Of a stretch of 64,000 nucleotides of DNA, positions 54,801 to 58,323 are shown piece by piece. The translations under genes were made by a program, and so were the position numbers. Within the stretch, counting starts at the first letter, position 1; every line of letters begins with the position of its first letter. The notes below the pieces were generated by a model. The model saw nothing but the letters and a program-made list of their open reading frames with translations. It was not told where the DNA came from and searched no databases. The stretch covers positions 5,795,501-5,859,500 of the forward strand of contig CM065392.1 in assembly GCA_033060915.1 (NCBI GenBank), given 5' to 3'. This DNA is from Euryodendron excelsum (lineage: Eukaryota; Streptophyta; Magnoliopsida; Ericales; Pentaphylacaceae).

Positions 54801-56404
54801 TCCCACTAACTGGAGTTAGTTAAGTTACATTAAAATTACTATCCTGTCCGTTGTTTATCCTTAAGGTCGATTTGTTTGAAGACAGAATGAATGTACACTC
54901 ATTTGTTTGACCTTTTTGGTTTATTTGGGAATATTTTAAATTTTGACGGTCCTCACCAAGTGAGGTGTGGCTTTTATATAATAGTATACATTTATGTTCT
55001 AATTTCATCCATATTTTTTGTTGTATCTGGAATCTAGATGACCAATTTTTCTAAGCTATGGACATTTAAGTTTTCATGTAGATACATTGACTGATGGTAA
55101 ACTTTGACAAAGACATTCGTTCACTTCTAAGTTGTGTGTTGTGCATTCTTTGTAGCTTATATGCTTCTCGTCTGTTGGCTTTTCTGTATTACTTTGATTT
55201 GTCTGGTTGACATGAAAATGTGTGAATTCACTTGGGTTGAAATGAGGTTGTTTCATATAATTAGAACTCTGGTTTAAGTTTGAACCTGTAAATTTCAAGT
55301 GATATTTGTTTTTCGGGTCAGGTGCATAATTTTCGCTTATGATTTGATTCCAGAAATATATATAGGCTAGCTCATCATCTAACTATCAAACAAACTGACT
55401 GAACTAATTTGTCTATTCCCTTAATCTTATCACTTGATCTGCATTTCACGGAACAAGATCATTTACCGCTGTGCTATGCCAGTGTCATTTGCTGTTATGT
55501 CTCACAAAATTGGTGCTGGTAATTGATAATGAAACAGATTGTAGCCCTACCGAAACAGAAAGGTGATGTATATTAGCTATATGTCATTTATGTTTATGCT
55601 ACAATATGTGTAATTATTATTATCATTCTTTAATTGAGTTAATTTAACGATAGTTTTTTTGTTGAAACCATCAGAATAGTTATTTGCCTCTCCAATCTCT
55701 TGATATTAAAAGCACGGCCTTCTAACAAACAAACTTCTTCCATTACACAGAGCAATGTTAATGCACTGATCGATATGAAGCTTGAGAAGCACAAGAATTT
55801 AAGGGAAGAATGTTCATTTTACTGGCGAGAAATTTCAGATGGGACCCTCAAATTTGATCGGAGAGAATGTGAGGTATGAAGATCTATTAATAGTCAATAT
55901 TGGTTTCTATGACTATCATGGAATTTCATTTATCAATTTTCCATTTTAAGTAATTGACATCCCACTTGACATCTTACTTTCACTAGCAGATTCATAATCT
56001 GTCATTGTTGATGCTTAATATTGGCAATGAAACAGGTCGGAGCACTAAAGCAGTTGACTCAGAAGGAATTGATAGATTTCTTTATACTAATCATCTTATT
56101 TGCACAAGCAGATCCGTAATCTGTGGTTGATGTTTACTATTGGCAATGACAGGTTGCAGCACTAAAGCAGTTGACTCAGAAGGAATTGATAGATTTCTTC
56201 GATGAATTTGTAAAAATTGGTGCCCCTCGAAAGAAGACATTAAGTGTGCAAGTTTACGGGAGCTTACATTCTTCTGAATACAAGACGGACCAAAGTGAAC
56301 CAACTGAACCCAACTTAGTTCAAATAGATGATATCTTCAGTTTCAGGAGGTCACGGCCTCTTTACGGTTCATTTAAGGGAGGCTTTGGTCATATGAAATT
56401 GTGA
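9144..56404 (+). CDS. PXM16: insulin-degrading-enzyme-like zinc metallopeptidase, peroxisomal type (M16A), 26 exons
   Basis: This is a zinc endopeptidase of the insulysin/pitrilysin family that degrades peptides inside a closed two-bowl chamber. The plant homologue is assigned to peroxisomes. Joined exons: 9144-9269, 9369-9444, 9548-9615, 16238-16329, 16425-16498, 16592-16635, 21064-21115, 22562-22684, 22784-22896, 23846-24008, 25619-25711, 25988-26073, 30401-30487, 32449-32552, 40264-40366, 40491-40586, 40678-40867, 41363-41424, 45398-45502, 47812-48013, 48103-48311, 53707-53831, 53919-53970, 54044-54130, 55751-55873, 56153-56404. The product is 968 residues, the family's usual length. The inverted zinc motif is HFLEH (H65, E68, H69), with the third ligand E146 exactly 77 residues after H69, as in human [11 protein letters not shown] (R784...Y791) matches the substrate-binding Arg/Tyr pair of the C-terminal half. 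The start is ATG in AAGATGGCC. All introns are GT-AG. The C terminus HMKL is PTS1-like but not a canonical SKL. Exon ends come from homology and phase, not from transcripts. Confidence 0.95.
9369..9444 (+). CDS. PXM16: M16 peptidase exon 2 (residues 43-67)
   Basis: It encodes [20 protein letters not shown] and then LAHFL, which contains zinc ligand H65. It ends one base into the codon for catalytic E68. Confidence 0.93.
9548..9615 (+). CDS. PXM16: M16 peptidase exon 3 (residues 68-90)
   Basis: It completes E68 and supplies ligand H69 in [12 protein letters not shown]. It ends KYITE in phase 0. The following intron is 6.6 kb and full of repeats. Confidence 0.93.
9616..11959. other. intron 3, 5' part: repeats and a 24-G run
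   Basis: Two blocks rich in GCCTAGGCGC, AAGGCGTGGGC and CCTTGGGC lie at 10480-10590 and 11640-11800 in opposite orientation. They may be the degenerate ends of one TIR element; a third such block is at 15345-15515. The stretch GAGGCATTTATTTGACCATT to GAAAAAC occurs at 11000-11125 and again at 11170-11275, with an extra 50-bp copy of its tail between. A T/G tract at 11339-11392 ends in 24 consecutive Gs. I see no coding gene. Confidence 0.5.
11960..12450 (+). repeat. dispersed repeat family A, copy 1
   Basis: It opens GGAAGCACAGACACTT, holds ATGTCGGACACACATACTC and ends near TTTGCCGTATC followed by GTGTCCCGTGTCCGTATC. The same order of landmarks (GGAAGCAC, TGGACACACATACTCG, GATGTTACATTCATATATAT, TTTGCCGTATCTC) recurs at 33955-34400. 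Inverted and more diverged relatives lie at 16690-17110 and 26630-27065. There is no ORF; the element class is unknown. Confidence 0.65.
12819..12890. repeat. (GA)n microsatellite
   Basis: About 36 uninterrupted GA dinucleotides within intron 3. Confidence 0.95.
13470..14385 (+). pseudogene. hAT transposase C-terminal fragment, split by an insertion
   Basis: The left part reads [20 protein letters not shown], then [13 protein letters not shown] up to 13590. The right part resumes in the same sense from 14277 with [20 protein letters not shown]. Together they match the hAT dimerisation region (TASVERxFSxM...[23 protein letters not shown]). hAT transposases cut and paste their own DNA. Only this C-terminal piece remains in intron 3, so it is dead. 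Confidence 0.8.
13591..14267. mobile_element. 677-bp element inserted in the hAT remnant, 9-bp TSD
   Basis: GAGTGGATG occurs directly before (13582-13590) and after (14268-14276) the insert. Removing one copy restores the hAT reading frame exactly. The ends are imperfectly inverted: GGCGGCTCAAG...AAAGCC at the left, GACCGACTCAAG...GAAGCC when the right is reverse-complemented. A 9-bp TSD fits a MULE-type or similar element. It includes AAAGGCC-rich sequence and a (CT)n(CG)n tract at 14019-14047. It has no transposase. Confidence 0.8.
14580..15180 (-). pseudogene. LINE ORF2 C-terminal fragment (zf-RVT region)
   Basis: On the minus strand I read [20 protein letters not shown] followed by IDNL, then WCCMC and CIHRD, then [19 protein letters not shown] and a stop. 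These match the post-reverse-transcriptase zinc-binding region and C terminus of plant L1-type LINEs (KxAFFxWxA...LTxDNL, CCMCxxxxExxxHLxxHC, WxExNxRxF). The fragment spans more than one frame, so it is decayed. It lies in intron 3, opposite to the host gene. Confidence 0.75.
15760..16080 (-). mobile_element. copia-type 5' end: LTR, primer-binding site and gag start
   Basis: On the minus strand an LTR of 187 bp (16080 down to 15894) starts TGTTGAGTG and ends CACAACA. One base later is TGGTATCAGATC (15892-15881), the usual copia primer site for initiator-Met tRNA. Further on is a possible start, ATGGCTTCATCAATTG, which soon hits a stop. The rest of the element is missing. The LTR ends about 160 bp before exon 4. 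Confidence 0.6.
16238..16329 (+). CDS. PXM16: M16 peptidase exon 4 (residues 91-121)
   Basis: It encodes [20 protein letters not shown], the conserved GGxxNA strand that contacts substrate in M16 enzymes, then the DCFEEALDR helix. R121 is split. Confidence 0.93.
16425..16498 (+). CDS. PXM16: M16 peptidase exon 5 (residues 121-145)
   Basis: It encodes [20 protein letters not shown] and AVDS. E139 in REIKAVDSE corresponds to the conserved glutamate just before the third zinc ligand. One base of the E146 codon is here. Confidence 0.93.
16592..16635 (+). CDS. PXM16: M16 peptidase exon 6 (residues 146-160)
   Basis: It encodes [16 protein letters not shown]146, the third zinc ligand, is completed by the first two bases of this 44-base exon. 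Confidence 0.92.
16690..17110 (-). repeat. dispersed repeat family A, diverged copy 2
   Basis: It starts GGGCATGGGACACGACAATT and ends with GTGTGTCTAAGTAATAGACAC and ACACGTGTTCC. The order of landmarks is that of family A in reverse. It is the most diverged member and lies in intron 6. Confidence 0.45.
17111..19865. other. intron 6, unassigned sequence
   Basis: No coding region is supported. A (TTC)n microsatellite of about 12 units lies near 18760-18794. AAGGAGGAGTGTTGG near 19425 looks like a copia polypurine tract joined to an LTR start, but I see no pol motifs before it. Confidence 0.4.
19866..20745. mobile_element. TIR element with GATC-rich ends
   Basis: The left end carries TTGTTAATATCCTGATCCTA and CGATCTTATGATCCC. 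The right end, reverse-complemented, carries GGTTGTCCAAATCGGGACCC and GGATCGGATCGAGGATCG. Both ends repeat GATC-containing words as subterminal repeats. The middle is AT-rich with a (CT)n tract at 20214-20298 and T runs. No transposase is visible. I infer a non-autonomous DNA transposon of unknown superfamily. Confidence 0.55.
20746..22561. other. end of intron 6 and intron 7, unassigned
   Basis: Apart from exon 7 this is intronic AT-rich sequence with T runs. A short direct repeat around ATATTAGAGAGATTTTTTTT lies at 21343-21395. Confidence 0.4.
21064..21115 (+). CDS. PXM16: M16 peptidase exon 7 (residues 161-177)
   Basis: It encodes [17 protein letters not shown], the HPxxKFxTGN segment of insulysins. 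It is only 52 bases long, flanked by introns of 4.4 and 1.4 kb. Confidence 0.92.
22562..22684 (+). CDS. PXM16: M16 peptidase exon 8 (residues 178-218)
   Basis: It encodes [20 protein letters not shown] and then [20 protein letters not shown]. This is the end of the catalytic domain, before the second M16 fold. Confidence 0.93.
22784..22896 (+). CDS. PXM16: M16 peptidase exon 9 (residues 219-256)
   Basis: It encodes [20 protein letters not shown] followed by [12 protein letters not shown]. It ends in phase 0. Confidence 0.93.
23237..23755. repeat. 263-bp tandem duplication in intron 9
   Basis: GTAGGAGTTATTAA starts at 23237 and again at 23500. The two units run in step through AATCCCTGGGTTAC, GGCATTTTCCTTGAGC and ATATCAAGAACCATCTTTT. 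They differ at scattered bases only, so the duplication is fairly recent. There is no ORF. Confidence 0.93.
23846..24008 (+). CDS. PXM16: M16 peptidase exon 10 (residues 257-310)
   Basis: It encodes [20 protein letters not shown] and [31 protein letters not shown] is the conserved exosite-proximal motif of IDE-type enzymes. Confidence 0.94.
24009..25618. other. intron 10, unassigned
   Basis: I see no gene. GGGGCAGGT (24570-24578) and ACCTGCCCC (24590-24598) form a perfect 9-bp inverted repeat with an 11-base loop. Confidence 0.4.
25619..25711 (+). CDS. PXM16: M16 peptidase exon 11 (residues 311-341)
   Basis: It encodes [20 protein letters not shown] and [10 protein letters not shown]. Its acceptor TTGCAG|GT keeps phase 1. 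Confidence 0.93.
25785..25858. repeat. compound (GT)n(GA)n microsatellite
   Basis: It is a run of GT followed by a run of GA in intron 11, between exons 11 and 12. Confidence 0.95.
25988..26073 (+). CDS. PXM16: M16 peptidase exon 12 (residues 342-370)
   Basis: It encodes [20 protein letters not shown] and CKWIFDE. It ends in phase 0, before the LINE-bearing intron 12. Confidence 0.93.
26630..27065 (-). repeat. dispersed repeat family A, copy 3 (inverted)
   Basis: It starts near GGTACGGACACGGACACGG and ends near GTGTCCGAGGAATATGTGTA and TCCGACATGTGTGT. Reverse-complemented, it follows the landmark order of the copy at 11960. It lies in intron 12, just before the LINE. Confidence 0.6.
27180..29470 (+). 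pseudogene. LINE ORF2 (reverse transcriptase), decayed
   Basis: L1-type reverse transcriptase motifs appear in order on the plus strand, in shifting frames: [20 protein letters not shown] and FQPISLVG (27310-27390), LRQGDPLS (27745-27770), [12 protein letters not shown] with the catalytic-type DD (27923-27958), TTYMGLPLG (about 28130), [12 protein letters not shown] (about 28760), and the zinc region [18 protein letters not shown] (29197-29255). Stops and frameshifts are frequent, so it is inactive. The 5' ORF1 and endonuclease are missing. It occupies intron 12 in the host's sense. Small tandem duplications lie at 27822-28465. Confidence 0.85.
29471..29830. repeat. dispersed repeat family C, copy 1
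   Basis: It holds TTTCCATTGATGCAACCAAA, TCTCCTAAGAGACCGAAAC and CCGAAACATTTTCGAAAAC. The same landmarks occur inverted at 52330-52630 (GTCTCTTAGGAGACGGAAG, TCGAAAAGTTTTCGGAAAC, TTGTTCCTTGCATC). Two inverted copies of about 330 bp therefore exist. No coding region. Confidence 0.6.
30401..30487 (+). CDS. PXM16: M16 peptidase exon 13 (residues 371-399)
   Basis: It encodes [20 protein letters not shown] and VVNVASNMQ. The acceptor is ATGAAG|CTTT, a little weaker than most in the gene. Confidence 0.92.
30488..31689. other. intron 13, unassigned, with a short direct repeat
   Basis: ATATCGAAGTAGGCAAGTGG at 31561 recurs with one change at 31671, and TTTTCATTTTACATATTTAA at 31517 recurs with one change at 31590. 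No gene is supported. Confidence 0.5.
31690..31971. mobile_element. hAT-type MITE family D, 5'-truncated copy
   Basis: It shares GCATATTGTTAT, AAATAGAAAAAAATGTTTGG, GTTTTGGAAC and GCCGTTCCAAAACG with the complete copy at 38979-39436, and ends in a TTAAACATAG terminus. The left terminus is not recognisable. Confidence 0.6.
32449..32552 (+). CDS. PXM16: M16 peptidase exon 14 (residues 400-434)
   Basis: It encodes [20 protein letters not shown] and [11 protein letters not shown]434 is split across the 7.7-kb intron 14, the longest in the gene. Confidence 0.93.
32553..33954. other. intron 14, 5' part
   Basis: No gene. A compound (TA)n(GA)n microsatellite lies at 33737-33812. Confidence 0.6.
33955..34400 (+). 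repeat. dispersed repeat family A, copy 4
   Basis: It starts GGAAGCACTGATACTTG, includes GTGTTGGACACACATACTCG, then GGATGTTACATTCATATATA and TTTGCCGTATCTCCGC. It is the closest relative of the copy at 11960 and lies in the same orientation. Confidence 0.65.
34401..35259. other. intron 14, unassigned
   Basis: I see no coding region here. CTATCAGAGATTA occurs twice (34891, 34936) as a short direct repeat. Confidence 0.4.
35445..37520 (-). pseudogene. copia pol remnant: integrase end, reverse transcriptase, RNase H
   Basis: Reading on the minus strand: [13 protein letters not shown] and GERQKGYSC (integrase end, 37310-37450); [20 protein letters not shown] followed by a stop (36405-36510), the reverse transcriptase VCxLxKALYGLKQ motif; [20 protein letters not shown] (35830-35900); and QLADFFTK (35530-35555). 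Stops and frameshifts interrupt it throughout, so no polymerase can be made. Confidence 0.82.
37521..37900 (-). other. unexplained block between protease and integrase parts of the copia element
   Basis: The expected gag-pre-integrase sequence is not recognisable here on either strand. Plus-strand translation starts [17 protein letters not shown] and minus-strand translation holds [18 protein letters not shown] recognise neither. It could be a foreign insertion or simply badly decayed copia sequence. Confidence 0.35.
37901..39497 (-). pseudogene. copia gag and protease remnant
   Basis: It starts at an ATG at 39497: [20 protein letters not shown]. The reading then continues across the family D insertion into YWAYVTKKF, followed by [11 protein letters not shown] and [13 protein letters not shown], typical of the copia gag UBN2 region. 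The protease active-site region appears as [17 protein letters not shown] (about 38000-38050), where the usual DSGATHHM has S for G, so the aspartic protease motif is altered. Confidence 0.8.
38979..39436. mobile_element. hAT-type MITE family D, complete, 8-bp TSD
   Basis: The element starts CTATGTTACC and ends GGTAACATAG, a perfect 10-bp terminal inverted repeat. AATTATCA flanks it on both sides (38971-38978 and 39437-39444), an 8-bp duplication as made by hAT transposases. An inner palindrome (GTTTTGGAAC ... GTTCCAAAAAC) lies near the right end. It interrupts the copia gag; excising it with one TSD restores the frame. Confidence 0.9.
40264..40366 (+). CDS. PXM16: M16 peptidase exon 15 (residues 434-468)
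   Basis: It encodes [20 protein letters not shown] and [14 protein letters not shown], typical of the middle of plant insulysins (EPWYGTxYSVEKI). Confidence 0.94.
40491..40586 (+). CDS. PXM16: M16 peptidase exon 16 (residues 469-500)
   Basis: It encodes [20 protein letters not shown] and [12 protein letters not shown]. LHLPxPNxFIPTD is strongly conserved in the family. Confidence 0.94.
40678..40867 (+). CDS. PXM16: M16 peptidase exon 17 (residues 501-563)
   Basis: It encodes [40 protein letters not shown] and [10 protein letters not shown]. This begins the third M16 fold. Confidence 0.94.
41363..41424 (+). CDS. PXM16: M16 peptidase exon 18 (residues 564-584)
   Basis: It encodes [20 protein letters not shown] followed by Q. 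It continues the [12 protein letters not shown] helix across a phase-1 intron. Confidence 0.93.
41726..42814 (-). mobile_element. 5'-truncated LINE in intron 18 with 23-bp target-site duplication
   Basis: A 23-bp sequence beginning ATCTGATTGCA/TTTGTCTA occurs at 41703-41725 and 42815-42837 with one mismatch. Between them, minus-strand reading gives [47 protein letters not shown] and CRICKQ-like zf-RVT residues of an L1-type LINE, in broken frames. The tail at the left is (AT)n. Long variable TSDs are the mark of LINE insertion. Confidence 0.75.
42838..45397. other. intron 18, 3' part, unassigned
   Basis: The block 43480-44100 is less AT-rich than its surroundings and full of GCATG, CACGC and GGCACA words (for example CATGCAAGGGGCACACCC). 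It may be part of an LTR element, but I find no pol motif. The ORFs in it have no recognisable domain. Confidence 0.4.
45398..45502 (+). CDS. PXM16: M16 peptidase exon 19 (residues 585-619)
   Basis: It encodes [20 protein letters not shown] and [12 protein letters not shown]. The acceptor is TTCTTAAG, which ends in AAG and is less pyrimidine-rich. Confidence 0.93.
46435..46710 (+). repeat. dispersed repeat family B, copy 1
   Basis: It shares CATGTCCAAGGATAGGGGGA and CAAAATATTCATATTTCTTA with 51695-52065, then TCCGACACGGGTACTTTATA at its end. It lies in intron 19; the rest of that intron (45503-47811) shows nothing I can name. Confidence 0.65.
47812..48013 (+). CDS. PXM16: M16 peptidase exon 20 (residues 620-686)
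   Basis: It encodes [40 protein letters not shown] and [13 protein letters not shown]. It is the second-largest internal coding exon. Confidence 0.94.
48103..48311 (+). CDS. PXM16: M16 peptidase exon 21 (residues 687-756)
   Basis: It encodes [40 protein letters not shown] and [14 protein letters not shown]. It begins the last M16 fold. Confidence 0.94.
48539..49997 (-). repeat. LTR of ~1.46 kb with attached polypurine tract
   Basis: Read on the minus strand it starts TGTAATGACCCGGTC and ends AAATTGGGGCGTGACA, giving TGT...ACA ends. The purine-rich AGTTGGGGAGGA directly precedes its start (50009-49998), so this is a 3' LTR that kept its polypurine tract. No internal region follows; a (GA)n tract lies there instead. 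Another (GA)n tract is at 48512-48532. It lies in intron 21. Confidence 0.65.
50010..51694. other. intron 21, unassigned
   Basis: I see no gene or named repeat. The sequence is ordinary intronic DNA with occasional T and A runs. Confidence 0.4.
51695..52065 (+). repeat. dispersed repeat family B, copy 2
   Basis: It carries GGTTCGGGTACGGGTCCAAG, then CATGTCCAAGGATAGGGGGA and CCCATACCTAAGTGTCGGGT. It aligns in order with the copy at 46435 and adds about 60 bp on the left. Confidence 0.65.
52330..52630. repeat. dispersed repeat family C, copy 2 (inverted relative to 29471)
   Basis: It contains GTTTCGAAAAGTTTTCGAAA, an internal short tandem repeat, then GTCTCTTAGGAGACGGAAG and TTGTTCCTTGCATC. 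It is the reverse of the copy in intron 12. Confidence 0.6.
52631..53706. other. intron 21, 3' end
   Basis: No coding region or repeat recognised before exon 22. Confidence 0.4.
53707..53831 (+). CDS. PXM16: M16 peptidase exon 22 (residues 757-798)
   Basis: It encodes [20 protein letters not shown] and [13 protein letters not shown]784 and Y791 match the Arg/Tyr pair that grips the substrate backbone in human IDE. Confidence 0.95.
53919..53970 (+). CDS. PXM16: M16 peptidase exon 23 (residues 798-815)
   Basis: It encodes [17 protein letters not shown] after completing split R798. It is 52 bases and ends in phase 0. Confidence 0.93.
54044..54130 (+). CDS. PXM16: M16 peptidase exon 24 (residues 816-844)
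   Basis: It encodes [20 protein letters not shown] and YGMSDDEFK. Confidence 0.93.
54131..55750. other. intron 24, unassigned
   Basis: It has a short (GT)n near 54545-54563 and T runs near 54595-54620. Nothing else is supported. Confidence 0.4.
55751..55873 (+). CDS. PXM16: M16 peptidase exon 25 (residues 845-885)
   Basis: It encodes [20 protein letters not shown] and [18 protein letters not shown]. It ends in phase 0. Intron 25 then contains a partial copy of exon 26. Confidence 0.94.
55985..56082 (+). repeat. partial duplicate of the intron 25 / exon 26 junction
   Basis: It matches 56107-56199 over about 95 bp, including AGCACTAAAGCAGTTGACTC and AGAAGGAATTGATAGATTTC of exon 26. It has its own acceptor AACAG|GTCGG at 56035/56036. 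Splicing there would read 27 codons and then TAA at 56117-56119. Confidence 0.93.
56153..56404 (+). CDS. PXM16: M16 peptidase exon 26 and stop (residues 886-968)
   Basis: It encodes [20 protein letters not shown], the [12 protein letters not shown] strand and the tail [17 protein letters not shown] is at 56402-56404. The last three residues MKL resemble a type-1 peroxisomal signal, but the family more often shows PKL or SKL. Confidence 0.93.
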   Translation, partial: VAALKQLTQKELIDFFDEFVKIGAPRKKTLSVQVYGSLHSSEYKTDQSEPTEPNLVQIDDIFSFRRSRPLYGSFKGGFGHMKL

Positions 56405-56743
56405 GAGTTGAATCTTCAACTGGAAGATGCTGCTGAAAGAAAACAGAAGACTGCAATTGGAGTCCTCAATCTTTGACATGTGATGGTTGAAAATTCCATT
56501 GAAGGGGTTGGAAACTACATGATGACGCGATTTGAAATTCCATCTACTTGGAATTCTGTTGAGAAAGCCAGTATCATCCAAGTGTTTCTCAGGATGAACC
56601 AACATTCAATATGTAGCACCAAAGTCATGATTTATCCATGGATTTGTATCATTATTGCAACTTTCTTGATGCAACAATAGCTGCTGAACTTATTTCCATT
56701 TGGATATGTTAATGGTACTAATGAACTCTCTCAAAGGAAAATG

Positions 56744-56749
56744 AATAAA
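56744..56749 (+). terminator. poly(A) signal of the M16 peptidase gene
   Basis: AATAAA lies 340 bases after the stop codon. It is the only canonical hexamer I see close downstream of the stop. The cleavage site is unknown. Confidence 0.55.
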
Positions 56750-57489
56750 GAAGGATTTCATCTTGATTTGTGGTATTGGATGAAAGAACTAGTGTCGGAC
56801 GGCTGAGGGAGGGCAAAGGGATTTACCCTTTTTTTTACTCGAATATTGAAATTATCGTTTAATGAAGTGGCACCAAGAGCTGGAAGTAGTTGATTACCCT
56901 ACTTTGACTTCTTAGTAAGATCCCCAATGAGTTGACCAAAAAAAAAAAAAGTAAGATCCCCAATGGAAAAAATAAAAATAAAATAAAGCGTAAGAGTAAT
57001 AGGGCATGAGATTGGTAGCACAATGTGTTTATCACCAAACTCATTGAAGTTGGTAGCACAATGTGCTTACCAATTCAGTCTTCCCATCTATAAAAAGGGG
57101 GGGGGGGGGGGGGGGGGGGGGGTGGTTGGTGGTTGGTTTTGCCAGCCTTCTCATCTATAAAAGGGGGGGTTGCGAATGAAAAAAGAGAGAGAAGAGAGAA
57201 GGGAGAAAGGGAAAAAAAAAAAGAGAAAGAAAAAAAAAAAAAAATAGAGAAGAAAAAAGAAAGTAAAGAGTATAGTACACTATTTAATTTCATTTGTGTT
57301 TTTTATATTTTGTCCTATAAAAGAAATAAATTTTTGGATGATTAAAAAGATTTATTTTTAATAGTTTTAGAAAAATTATTTAATTATTATTTGACAGTTC
57401 TAGAAGAACTAATTTTATTATATACTATGTTTAAATATTTTACTTGCTTAATATTCATTTAATTTTATAACACTTTTCATTATTTATAT

Positions 57490-57520
<31 letters not shown>

Positions 57521-58085
57521 ACTCATGCATTGCCTTTTGTTCAGCTTCCAATACCAAATAAGTCTCTAGACTTCCCTTAAGTGAATCGGATAAAAATATC
57601 AAGACAAAAAAATAAATAAAGGAAAGCACAAATGACATGAGTGAAGGTGAAGTAGTGAAAAAAAAAAGTAAAAAAGGCGCACATTTTTTTTCTTGTTAAG
57701 CAATTAGGGTGTCCGGGTGAGTTTATGCACACTAGAATGACGACCTTCACAATGTCTAGAACATGTGTGCTTAACCTACAAACATTTCCTAACCTATAAA
57801 CATTTCATACAAAAGAGGTGTCCATTATATCTTACTTCTGCCTCTAATAATTTGGGCACATGTGCCCTTGTCCTATTTAATATTTTTGTTTAAGAGTCAA
57901 AATAGAGAAGTTGTATATAATAGGCGAGTGTTGAATTCATAGAACACTACAAGTAGAAATGACAAAATAACCCGATATATCAGGTTCGTACCCCGCCTTT
58001 AATGGGATGGGTAAGGAGTGATACTAGTTAGGGTTGGGTCGGGTCGGGTCGGGTTTGCAAACAATGTGCAATAACCTACCTCATA

Positions 58086-58125
<40 letters not shown>

Positions 58126-58323
58126 TTTCTATATAAATATTATATTAGAATATAAATAATGTTACCTATGTGATTTTGATCTTTACTTTAATAATTATAT
58201 ATTTTAAAAAATTACTAACATAAAGGAGGCGGAGCGGGGCGGGGCGAGATAGGGATGGGGGAGAGTTAAGTGAGGAGGGGTGGGGTGGAATCACCATGAC
58301 TGGGCGGAAATGGGATAGGGGTC
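56750..58323. other. intergenic, simple repeats and G-rich blocks
   Basis: A 26-G run lies at 57097-57122 between two copies of a CATCTATAAAA/G-rich motif (57086 and 57152). (GA)n is at 57494-57520, GGGTCGGGTCGGGTCGGG at 58036-58053 and (TA)n at 58090-58117. GCGGGGCGGGGCG at 58230 and nearby G-rich words look like a degenerate repeat. I see no gene. Confidence 0.6.
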
